Assembly: GCA_009801085.1 (NCBI GenBank)
Contig: VNWV01000006.1
Span: 1,674,001 to 1,738,000, forward strand
DNA: 64,000 nucleotides
DNA from: Lasiodiplodia sp. COLG20
Lineage: Eukaryota; Ascomycota; Dothideomycetes; Botryosphaeriales; Botryosphaeriaceae
Direction: 5' to 3'
Shown here piece by piece: positions 22,315 through 33,200 of the stretch. A program made the position numbers and the translations under genes. The notes under the pieces were generated by a model that searched no databases, was not told the origin of the DNA, and saw nothing but the letters and a program-made list of their open reading frames with translations. Each line of letters opens with the position of its first letter. The first letter of the stretch is position 1.

Positions 22315-24369
22315 GACGGTGGAGACATAGGACCGGAAAGGCTGCAAAAAGGACTAGGGGAGGTTTACGTGCTGCGCACGCCAACGCAAGAGGAGAAAGA
22401 AAGAAGGATAGAAAAGAAGCGGGGCAGAGACGCAGGACAGCCAGCCCTAAAGCCCAAACTTACTACCTGCAGCACAGATGCTAGTGGCAGTGCCTGCAGC
22501 GCATCGGAGTCAGCCCGGCACCAACATTAAAGTGCGGCACTTGGCAGCACAAGACTTGGTGAGCAAAAGGATCCGGAGCGTCATGGCCGTCAGGCAGAAG
22601 GTTCGCCTAGCTGGGGGCCACGAAAAGCCGCTGAAGGACCTCCAACCGGGAGCGAATCCGGTTGCGAGCGCTGCTTTACCCGCGTCCCGATGCACGGCAA
22701 GAGACTGCGCCTCCGCCACGAACCATGATTGAGGCACGTGTCGTGAAAAATGAGGCGATAGACGAGCGGCGTTATGGCTGGTGCGAGCTGCTGCGGTCAG
22801 CCGGTTCTGGGACCGTCGTCGCAGCCTCAAGGCTCAGGACGAGCTGCTGCGGTCTGTGCTATGACGGCACCACCCATTCAGCAGACACGTGGAAACTTCC
22901 CTCGAGACATATTACGTGTAGAACATTTGCATGAGGAGTCAGAACTAGAAGCTTGGACTCGGAAAACACCGCCGAGATGCTGAGGCTCGACAAGCGTCCG
23001 GATCCGTCTGGTAAGATGTCATGATTTGTGGGGAAAAGGCGCAAGGCTGTGGTGCTTGAACGTGGAGACAGGCGCTTGCCCCGGATCGCTGCATGTCTGT
23101 CCCCCGACTTCTGTCGATCACTCTCCGCATTTGGCCCCCGCGTTTGCTGCACGTGAGACGTCTGCGGTGTACAGCCTCTCGGCAATGGCAGCCTGTTGTT
23201 AGCGTGAATCCTTCCATGTACGACAAACCCGGGATTCTGTGTTGCGTCCTTCGTGTCGTGTGTACAGCTGTCGCCGCCGAGAAGAAATTCAGCTGCCTCG
23301 TTCAGGCTGACGGTCGTGTTCACAGACGGAGGCTACGAATTCAGTAATATTAATGGGTAATTTCGGTAGCGAACGTTTTGCAAGGCAACACCCGGATCGA
23401 TTTCCTTTTTGTTAAACACCTGCAGGTCATTGACGGATCACTTCGGGGCGCTGTCGTGGTGCAACATGCAGGATTCCCTCAGCTGGGCCTGGGCGCCAGC
23501 CGCAAGGCAGATTTCACCAAAGCGACAAAGATCTGCCATTGCGCATCTTCCCGCCCATCCACATGTGCTGCATCTTTTCCCGTTGCCGCCGTCATCTCAC
23601 CTGGGGTCATCCTCATAACGAAACACTGCTATCCTACCATCATTTCAGCCGCTGAAGAGAATAGTCCACAAACCTGTCACTTAGTATTCAATCTCATTCT
23701 CCATCAGCAGGGCCAACAGAGAGGCAGAATCGGACCCTGCGTCCGTAGTTCTGCATAGCGCTACGGAATGTCCGACCCACTGGAGCTGAGGGAGCGAATC
23801 ACGGTCAGCAGCTCACCCCCCAGAGCAGCCTTACTCTGCAGCACAAAACGCTTCACGTTGGGCTTTTCCCTCCTTGCGCCGGGAGCTAATGTTGTGGGAT
23901 AGTCGTCCAAGCGGAGCTCCAATGATGTTGAGAGTACGCTTCGCGGCGAGGATCACATTCAAGTATAGTATGTATTGTTGCCTTACCCGTTCCTCTTTTC
24001 GCAATTCGATCGACACGCCCTACTGCCGGTGATCATGTTGGAGAGGCTTGCTGTCAGAAATACGGGGCGGCGTCACTTAGAGTTGCAACAACCGCAGCAA
24101 ACCACAAAAGAGAGTTGAAGCCCAGGACTGGACGTGAGAGCACGCTGCAACGTGCTTACAAATGCGTCCGACGGCTACCTTCAACTTTGCAGTCGCGTCG
24201 CAGCAATAGGCGAAAACAGACAGCCTTACAGCAAGCTCAACATCATCACGGGATGATCAGTTGTCGCGTGATCCGCCATTGCCTACTACTGTTCCACCGT
24301 TCGCCCTTCTCGACAGACAGCTTCGATGGGAGAGCTCAAGCAAAGGGCATCTTGCTGACCACAATCCAG
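22315..24369. other. Gene-poor stretch of 2 kb before the sugar transporter
   Basis: Contains the promoter of the ankyrin/TPR gene on the left. Between 24206 and 24253 a plus-strand segment reads IGENRQPYSKLNIITG, in the same frame as the transporter exon starting at 24370. It resembles the residues that precede that exon in homologues but is closed by a TGA at 24254 without a GT donor. No other supported coding unit was seen. Confidence 0.4.
22784..22854. repeat. Short direct repeat (15 bp, two copies)
   Basis: The 15-mer CGAGCTGCTGCGGTC occurs at 22784-22798 and 22840-22854, 56 bases apart, in non-coding sequence. It may be a local duplication or chance; no function is apparent. Confidence 0.4.
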
Positions 24370-26543
24370 CATCGACAATCCCCTCGACAACCTCACTCTT
24401 GAAGAGCTTGAGGAACAAGTTGCTGCCTTCCGACTCAAATACGGCCTAGTCCACGTCATCGATGAGGAGCTGCTGCAGAAGGGCGCGCGTGTTGCGCAAA
24501 GCGGACGGACTTTCGAGGCTATCGAAGAGCTGACGCAGGAAGAGCTTCAAGCCTTGCGGGACGAACACACGCGGCTTTTCAGGCAACCGCCAGCCTTCTG
24601 GATTACGATTTGCTGCACATGCATTGCCGCAGTGCTACAGTACGCGACCCTCGATTTCAGACGTTAGAAGTCCATATTAACGTGGCAACCACGCAGAGGA
24701 TGGGACCAGACGGGATCAAACGGCGCCAATCTCGAATGGCCAGCCGCATTTCACCTCCATGTTGACGAAAACCCCGTTGAAAGTGACGTCTGGATTCTTG
24801 GAGTGGTGAACGCTGCTCCGTACTTTGCAGCTTCCATGCTGTAAGCGCCCTGCTGTCTTTTATCTATTGCGTGAGCTCACATTTCCGCAAGGGGTTGCTG
24901 GATTTCTGATCCGCTGAACAACTACACTGGCCGGCGAGGCACCATCTTCTTCTCTGCCATCTTTTGCTTCGCTTCTGTTATCGGTGCGGCATTCACCCAA
25001 AACTGGGTCCAACTGTTCTTCTGCCGTTGCCTTCTCGGTATCGGGATGGGTAGCAAAGCGGCGACAGTCCCCGTCTACGCGGCCGAGAACTCACCCGCGT
25101 TCTTCCGTGGAAGTTTTGTGATGAGCTGGCAACTTTGGGTGGCTTTTGGTATTTTTCTGTACGCAGTGCCGCTTTTTCCCCTGCTCCATCTTTTGCCTTC
25201 CCGTCCTCGGACATGGAGAATCATGATCTTTAAAAACAAGCACTTACACAAACTGCGCTTTTCACAGAGGCTTCTCAGCCAATCTTGCCGTCTTCCAGGT
25301 CCCCGACATCGGCTGGCGCCTGCAGTTCGGTAGCGCCTTCATCCCCGCCATCCCGCTCCTCATCCTCATCTGGTGGGCACCCGAGTCGCCCCGGTGGTAC
25401 ATCAAGCAGAACTGCTACCCGCAGGCATACCACTCGCTGCTTCGCTTACGCAACGTCCCGTTGCAGGCTGCTCGCGACCTATACTACATGCACGTGCAGA
25501 TAGAGCTGGAGAACAAGATGCTGGCGGCGGAGCAGGCTGCGCGAAGCGGCGGGAGGGCGGCGGACGAGGAGACGGTGAGCAGAACGCCAGTTGCCAGGGA
25601 TCTGTACAAGGCGAAGATGTACGTGCGGAGGTTTGTGCAGCTGTTTACGATTTCGAGAGTGAGGAGGGCGACTTTGGCGTGTACGACGGTCATGCTGGCG
25701 CAGCAGATGTGTGGGATCAATGTGAGTTTTGCTTTTCTCTACGGTCTTGGTGATTGGACTAATACTCGAAAGATTGTGATTTTCTACAGTGCGACTTTGT
25801 TCGTGGAGGCAAAGGCGGATAAGCAGACCGCATTGCTGGTCTCGTGGGGCTTCGGCCTAGCTAACTTTGTGTGAGTTTTTTTTCTCTCACCTCATTCATC
25901 CGGATGGCGTATTAACTTCTGTTCAGCTTCGCGCTTCCAGCGGTGCACCGGATCGATACTCTTGGGCGTCGCACGCTGCTACTCGTCACGTTCCCAGGCA
26001 TGGCTCTCACGCTCCTGGCAGCCGGCTTCTCTTTCTATATTCCCGAGAACAATCCCGCCCGCTTGGACCTCATTACTTTCTGGATATTTTTCTTTGCTGT
26101 CTTCTACAGCCCTGGCGAGGGTCCAGTTCCATTTACTTATTCTTCTGAAGCCTTTCCCCTGTCTCATCGTGAGGTTGGCATGAGCTGGGCAGTCGCGACG
26201 AACCTCTTCTGGGCCGGGATCCTTAATGCGGTCTTCCCTAAGCTCACCGATGCACTGAGTAACACAGGCGCACTCGGTCTCTTCGCAGGACTGAATGTTG
26301 TGGCGTTTGTGATGATCTTCCTGTGGGTACCGGAAACGAAGCAGCGGACACTGGAAGAATTGGACTCAATATGTAAGCCTGCTTGTTCAGAAGACACGGA
26401 TCAGAAGCTAACAGCCTGCAGTCAAAGAGTCAACGCGACACCATATGCATTACCAAATCACGGTGACGCTGCCTTGGCTTTGGAAGCGCTACGTGCTTCG
26501 CCAGGACGTTGAGAGGGCGCCGCTTTATGTTTTCAGACGATGA
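24370..26543 (+). CDS. MFS sugar transporter (lactose permease/hexose group), 5' end unresolved
   Basis: Exons: 24370..24639, 24697..24840, 24892..25158, 25268..25721, 25773..25870, 25927..26372, 26422..26543; all GT...AG and in phase. The 5' exon with the start codon is not found: an AG acceptor precedes 24370 and TGA closes the frame upstream. Family marks: [15 protein letters not shown] after helix 1, [14 protein letters not shown] (helix 2-3 loop), [27 protein letters not shown]-like [21 protein letters not shown] (mid-loop), [30 protein letters not shown], and [14 protein letters not shown] near the C-terminus. This is the fungal proton-coupled sugar/lactose permease family (TC 2.A.1.1), plasma membrane, with about 12 helices. 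The long loop between helices 6 and 7 (about 95 residues, Ala/Glu-rich) is typical. Whether the gene is intact depends on the missing exon. Confidence 0.85.
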
Positions 26544-27450
26544 TAAGGGTCCATATGGGACTAGTCTGATGGCGCGGCACTGGTCAGTGGCTGCATTAGC
26601 CGCTAAATAGTGCGCGAATGGTGTTGTCGTGGCCGAGCGTGGGGACGAGCGTTTCGTCACGCTTATTTGGAAAACAATGACTTCTTGGCTTCTTCCATTT
26701 ACTTTGGTTAGTACATGAGATACCAGGCGTTAGGAGGCTTTGTCTGCAGAATTCATCATCGTTTGTCCTTGTCCTCTGTTTTTGTACGTGACTTTTGCTT
26801 CGAGTTGCAGTTTCTCTGCTGAGCAGGCGTGAGTTCCCTTGCGTCCATAGCCCCCACCGTGCCACCGGATCCCGGATGTTCCAGAGAGACAGACAGAGGG
26901 GCTAGACCGCGGACTGCCTAGTTTGTAGGTAGCGGCTGTGGTAAGTGAAGTGAAGCTTGAATGACGATCAACGCACGGGAGCGCCCGGCGAGTGTGCGCA
27001 AGATGCGATTCGTCCGTAAAGCGAGACTTTCACGATTGCGGAACGGCGCGGAGTGCTTGGGCCTCGATTGTGGTTAGGTTGTGCTGGTGTCGCGGCGGAG
27101 CGAGTGGGTGCTTGGCGTCCATGACGTAGCCGCTGGCAGACCCTATGTCATCGTTCAGCAGTTCGTGCGCCGTTCCTCTCGCAGCCAGTCCAGTGCTCTC
27201 CCCCCTTAACTTGGCCCAGCCCTGCAAAACACATTTACATATAATCTTGCCGCATCCTCGCGCCGATCCCCGCCGACCAAGTCAATCAATTTCCTCTCCC
27301 TCCTTCCTTACCCCGTCCGTGCGGAGTCTACACAAAGCGATCTCCCAAGACACGCCAGCCGCCCGCGATCCTCCTAACTAACCCGCTCGCCGCCGCCGCT
27401 CACACCACAAGACACCGACCACCCAGCACCACGCCTCAAACTCGCCCGCC
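26544..27450. promoter_or_regulatory. Intergenic: transporter 3' flank and pil1 promoter/5' leader
   Basis: About 900 bases. The last about 200 bases before the pil1 ATG are strikingly C/T-rich (CTCTCCCTCC-type tracts from about 27165 to 27445), the pyrimidine-rich leader seen before many highly expressed fungal genes. No coding unit was seen. Confidence 0.5.
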
Positions 27451-29010
27451 ATGCACCGCACCTACTCGATGCGCCAGTCGCGCGCCCCAACGGCGTCGCA
27501 GCTGCAGAACCCCCCGCCGCCGCCCTCGTCCACCAAGGCCGGTCGCTTCTTTGGCAAGAGCAACTTGGGTAGGTAGTCGACCTCTTGTTTCCGCACACCC
27601 CATTCCCCACAAGGCGCTTTCGCATTGTTCCACTCCGGATCGCCGCCGTCGCGCAGACTTCGATCGGCCTCCTCCACCTTTTTCCCCCACAGCCTCGAGG
27701 GTGGCCGAAGCGCCAATCCCGTTCTCTTTCTGCGCGCGCGCGCATGCGCGCAGCGGCGGCGTTCGAGGACGCGGCCCAATGCGAAGGCTTCCCGCATACC
27801 TTGTCGTTACTTCTGCTGCTTTTTTGTTGTGCTTTGCTGCTAGACGCTTGTTTCTGCGACTCCTAGGACGCAAAGTTGATCATGTGTTGCGACATCCAGG
27901 CCACTCGTTCCGAAGGCAGACGGCCGGCGCCTGGGGCCCGGACCTGGCGAAGAAGCTGTCGCAGCTGGTGAAGATGGAGAAGAACGTCATGCGCAGCATG
28001 GAGCTTGTCGGAAGGGAGCGCATGGAGGTAGCGGTATGTCCCTACCCATTGTCTGCGCCGGAAAATTGCGGGAGGAACTGACGGGTTCGCGTGTTAGCAA
28101 CAATTGTCCATCTGGGGCGAGGCCTGCGACGACGATGTCTCCGACGTTACGGATAAATTGGGCGTGCTCATCTACGAGATTGGCGAGCTGGAAGACCAGT
28201 TTGTCGACCGCTACGATCAGTACCGCGTCACAATGAAGAGCATTCGCAACATCGAGGCCTCTGTTCAGCCGAGTCGCGACAGTAAGCCGACCTCGTACAA
28301 TGGATATCTCGGAGATGAAGGCTGACTGGGTGGTGAATAGGGAAGCAGAAGATCACGGACCAGATTGCGCAGCTCAAGTACAAGGAGCCCAACTCTCCCA
28401 AGATTGTTGTCCTGGAGCAGGAACTCGTCCGTGCCGAGGCCGAGTCCCTCGTCGCCGAGGCTCAGCTGTCCAACATTACGCGCGAGAAGCTTAAGGCTGC
28501 TTTCACATATCAGTTTGATGCTCTGCGTGAGCATTGCGAGAAGCTTGCTATCATTGCGGGCTACGGCAAGCATCTGTTGGAGCTTGTTGATGACACCCCC
28601 GTCACTCCCGGCGAGACTAGACCCGCATACGATGGATATGAAGCCAGCAAGGCGTACGTTTTCTGGTTCTTACGATTTTCCCAGATGGAGCTAACAAATC
28701 ACACAGAATTATCCAGGACTGCGAAGATGCGCTGACCAACTGGGTCGAGCAAAACGCCTCGGTCAAGTCCAACCTTTCCACCCGCGCACGAACACTATCC
28801 CAGCGCCGCCATCAGCGACGCCAGAACGGTGAGGGTGTCGACCTTTCCCACCAAGACCAGCCTATGGAGGGCCGCGAATCCGGTCTTTGGATACCCGCAT
28901 CAGAGCATGCGGCACGCGAGGGCTATGAGGACGATGAAGACGAGGAGGATGATGCGCCCAGCACCATCGCGGCGAGCGAACCGCGCGGCCGCGAGGCTGT
29001 TGCCGCCTAA
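27451..29010 (+). CDS. pil1: Eisosome core component Pil1/Lsp1 (BAR-domain protein)
   Basis: Five exons: 27451..27568, 27900..28033, 28098..28281, 28341..28653, 28707..29010; 350 residues with preserved phase. The first intron is long (331 nt), common for pil1. The N-terminus MHRTYSMRQSRAPTASQLQN is the conserved membrane-binding segment. Next comes GHSFRRQTAGAWGPDLAKKL and the BAR-like helical core: MEKNVMRSMELVGRERMEVA, QQLSIWGEACDDDVSDVTDK, LGVLIYEIGELEDQFVDRYD, IRNIEASVQPSRDRKQKITD, YKEPNSPKIVVLEQELVRAE. The tail is acidic (YEDDEDEEDDAPS). By family, Pil1 polymerises into half-cylinders that shape plasma-membrane furrows (MCC/eisosomes), regulated by Pkh/Ypk phosphorylation of the N-terminal Ser/Thr residues, several of which are visible here. 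Confidence 0.97.
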
Positions 29011-30221
29011 GGTTGTGAGACGTAGTTTTCATCTTTTTCACTTCTCGCCATGTTCTCCTACCTTCGATTCAAGAGGTGGAAGAGTCGAAGTTTGGCGGAA
29101 CGGTAGACGTTATACCCAAGGCATGAGGAATGGTTTTTTTGTAATATGACGGGTGGAGTAATCATGGGGCATCGGGTGGTTAAAGAGGATAATGCATTTG
29201 CGACGCCTGTAGGTCTAGTCTCTTGAATGATGGAAACGAATTGACTGCTACGATATGTGTTGACTAATTTCTCTGTACTGCGTTCGAAAAGTCTATATTT
29301 CGCTAAATCTGATAGGCGAATGTGAATTGTCGACTCTCCCACATCAAAGCTGTCTGAGAAAAGATCATGATGATTGTGATGTTTATCAGGCGAGTCCGAT
29401 AAAGGAAGCTGGAAAAAGTTTTATTTACAAGGATTTAAAGACGATGGCGAAGTGGCTGCCTGGCTGACATGCATATCCGGCCTGCATCATATCGACCCTG
29501 TTCCCCGTCAACCCGCGCTGCACGCCCCTGCCCCACAGATCTGTGGCAGCGTCGTGACAGGCCCTGGGCCAGAGCTTTCGCAGACATGACTCGGGTAAGA
29601 GGCTCGTAACGTTAGTGTTTGATGGTGCCGTGTTACTCGTCCGATGAAGCTTCGAGAAGAGTAAGCGCTGCGTACGTCCCATGATCATCTGATAATTGAT
29701 AAGACGAGACGTCTGGGTGCAACCCTCCCAGTTAAGTCGGGGTAGACTTGCTGACTCCGGGCAGGCTTCACGAGCAGCTGAAGGATCTCAGCAATTTGAC
29801 ACCGCAGGGCGCGGGCGCGCTCTACCCTACGCAGATTCGAGTCACCGCGACGGGCTGGGCTGGGCCCCACACACCGCATCCCGAACACGGGAAGTAGCCG
29901 ACGAGGCGGAAACGAAGGCCCAGTCCTTCGCTCGGCGGTATTGATAAGCAGGCGGCAGGGCGATCCCACATGCCGCTTTCTTTTCTCTGGATGCTACAAC
30001 TTTAAGACGCAGACCTCTTTGTCGTGTTTTTCTCTTCCTATTGGACCTCTCGAGCTCTCGCCCCGCGCTTCCCTTGGACCTGGGAAACCTTATCACCTTC
30101 ACAACCCCCGCAGCTGGGAAAACGATGTCTGCGACGTAAAGACAAGAACAAGCTCAGACCTCACTACCTTAGCTGCCGTTGCCCGCCGCTCGGCGCATAT
30201 CGGCGACAAGCCCATCTTCCT
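29011..30221. other. Intergenic: pil1 3' flank and ABC transporter promoter
   Basis: About 1.2 kb. No protein-like frame with ATG was found. The stretch 29700-29900 is G/C-rich and contains short stem-like segments, but I could not fold a tRNA from it (see rejected items). Confidence 0.45.
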
Positions 30222-33200
30222 ATGATGACGACGGCAGCAGCAACAGCAAATCATTTTTCCGCGCATTCCGCAATGGCGCTGCTCTTCACGACGGCAGCAG
30301 ATGACGAACGCCACTCCAAGATGCGACTTGCCATCACCGCCGTCGCGCTCGGCCTAGTTTCCCTCCATGCCAGCGCCAGCTTATTCCGCACTCTGCGCCT
30401 CAATAAGCTGCGCGCCAAGAGCGTTTCTGTCAGTGGCGGCGGTGATGTCGCAGCTTCGCAATACTACGCTGATCGCGATGGCGTCGCTACCGACGAGACT
30501 ATGCGCAGCTACAGCACCCGCTGGCAGACTGTGCTGACGGCGCTCTGCGCTGGCGTCGGTGCTTGTGTCTCTCTGGCGCAAGCAGTGCTGGTCACGCTAG
30601 ACGCAGGAGATGTCGTGATAGCGTGGTTGACGTGCGCCATTTGGGTGAGTACAATAGATTCCTTTCTCTTCTCAAACACCTTGTTGTCGCGCATATTCGT
30701 CTTCCCTCTTCTTTAGTACTCCCATTCCCGGGGTACTTTATCTAATGATCGAGGAAGCACGTGGGAAGAGAAGGCACATGGGAATGCACGCCAGGAATCT
30801 CTTTCTAGGATGTGAGGGCTTGCGATTGGCAGGTGAACCTTGAGTTATGCCGTAACATTTCCCTTAGGAATGTCAAATGCAGGGCTGCGGTCAGATGCAA
30901 GCAAGATAATCCTGAGTCCCTAGTTGAACGCTGCTGGGCTGTTTTGAACCCTTTCTTTGTTTGAATGCACCACGAGCATCGCGGTGCTGACGATAATCAT
31001 AGCTTCCTCTCATTTTCCAAAGCATCGATATCTCGATAGAAAAGGAGCCGGTCCGCAAATACAACATCGCCTTGTCCAACTCCCTAACCTATCTGCTCGG
31101 CTTCGCCGTGTTCTGCTACGTAGACAACCTCCGCGACACTTCGAGCCCCGTCAAGCTCGGCCTGGTCATCACTCGCGCCTGCGTCGCACTCGCAGGCTTC
31201 CTCATCTGCACCCTCTACCCGCGCAGGCCAGACGTCACCTACAACGGCCGAATCGTCGACGGCCAACGCACCGCCTCCGCCTTCAGCCGGTACACCTATA
31301 CTTGGCTGTCGCCCCTGCTCGCCTTCGCCTCCAAGAAGGGCGTCCTGCACCAGGATGACCTACCCAAGCTCGACGCCACCACGCGCTCGCGCGACCTACA
31401 CGACGACTTCGTGGCGCGGATCTCGTCATCCTCCTCCTCCCCAGCCGTCCCACTCTGGCGCAAGCTCATCCGTGCGCACTCGCACGGCTTGGCAATGCAG
31501 TACGGATTGACGACGCTCGACTCGGTCCTGATCGTCGCGCCGCAGGCCGCCATGTTCCGGCTGCTGAAGCTGCTGGAGGACCGGGCCAACGGGGCCGACG
31601 TGACGGTCGAGGCCAGCCTGTGGGTGCTCGGCCTGGGCGCGGGCATCGTCGTGCAGAACTTCTTTGAGAACTGGCGCTGGTGGGTCAGCTACGGGTACCT
31701 CAACGTGCCGATCCGCGTGCAGCTGAGCGCGCTGATTTTCGCGAAGAGCATGCGGAGGAAGGACGTCAAGGGCGGACAGAAGAAGGATGAGGGCGATTCT
31801 GAGGGAGAAGAGGAGGATGAGGAGAAGGATGGCGAGGATGCGATGAAGTTGACACAGCAGGCGACGGTCAATTTGGTCGGCGTCGATACGAAGCGCGTTG
31901 CGGACTATGTGACTTATCAGAACGGGTTTTGGGGCGCCTTCATCAAGATTATAGTGTCCTTTGTGTTCATCTATAAGCTCGTGGGGTAAGTAGTAGGGTC
32001 CTTGCGAAACTTGGTTGCGTTGGTGCTGATAGAGCTCAGATGGCAAGCGCTCGTTGCGGGTATCATCGCGCAGCTTGCAACGATTCCCCTGAACATGTAC
32101 TTCGCCAAGAGGTACGCGTCTGCTCAAGTAAGTGAATTTCATAAGGAGGGCTTTCTAATGGATTCACTAATGGTTGGCATTTAGAATGATCTTATGGTCG
32201 CTCGCGATCGTAAACTCAACGTCCTCAACGAAGCTCTGATGGGCATCCGGCAAATCAAGTTCTCTGCGCTCGAGAAGCAGTGGCAGAAGAAAATCGCGGA
32301 CTACCGTGAAGTGGAACTCTCGGCAATCTGGCGTGTCTTCATTGCCGACACTTTCCTGATTTTCTGCTGGATCTTTGGTCCATACATGCTTTCGGCTGTC
32401 ACTCTTGCCGTCCACGCGCTAATCAACGACCGCTTGTATCCCTCCGTGGCGTTTACGACTATCGGTATTCTGACGCAGATTGAGGGAACGATGGCGTTCA
32501 TCCCGGAACTGATCGCAGTTGGAGTCGACGCCTGGGTGAGTATCAAGCGTATCGACGAGTATCTGAATGCACCAGAGAAGCCGCAGAATACATGGCCTGG
32601 CGACCACGTCTCCTTCAAAAATGCCAGCGTTGCTTGGCCATCGGACTCCGAGAAGAACGAGGAATCTTTCGTTCTGCGTAACCTCAACTTCACCTTCCCG
32701 AACCGGCAACTCAGCGTTATCTCAGGCCGTACCGGCTCTGGCAAGACCCTTCTTCTCAAGGCTATCTTGGGCGAGGTAGATGTCATTTCTGGCACCATTG
32801 AAGTGCCACGGGCACCGCCTGCAGATCAGCGCTTCGACCACAAGGCCAACAGGAAGAACTGGATCATCGACTCCGCCATCGCGTTTGTCAGCCAGCAGCC
32901 CTGGATCGAGAACTGCAGCTTCCGAGACAATGTACTCTTCGGCCTGCCGTTTGACGCTGTTCGCTACCGCAAAGTCCTCTCCGCCTGTGCTTTAGACAAG
33001 GACCTGACGATGCTCACCGACGGCGACTCGACGGAAATCGGCGCCCAGGGCATCAACCTCAGCGGCGGCCAGCGTTGGCGCATCACGCTCGCCCGCGCGC
33101 TGTACTCGCGCGCCGGCATCCTGGTCATGGACGACATCTTCAGCGCCGTCGACGCCCACGTCGGCCGCCACATCTTCGAGAACGCGCTGACGGGCGAGCT

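Noticed and set aside
22859..23323. 154-codon minus-strand frame upstream of the ankyrin/TPR gene
   Set aside because: Non-ATG start, composition not protein-like, overlapped by other frames; no family resemblance.
29690..29850. G/C-rich segment with GATTCGAGTC, considered as a tRNA
   Set aside because: T-stem does not pair and no acceptor stem or A-box could be fitted.
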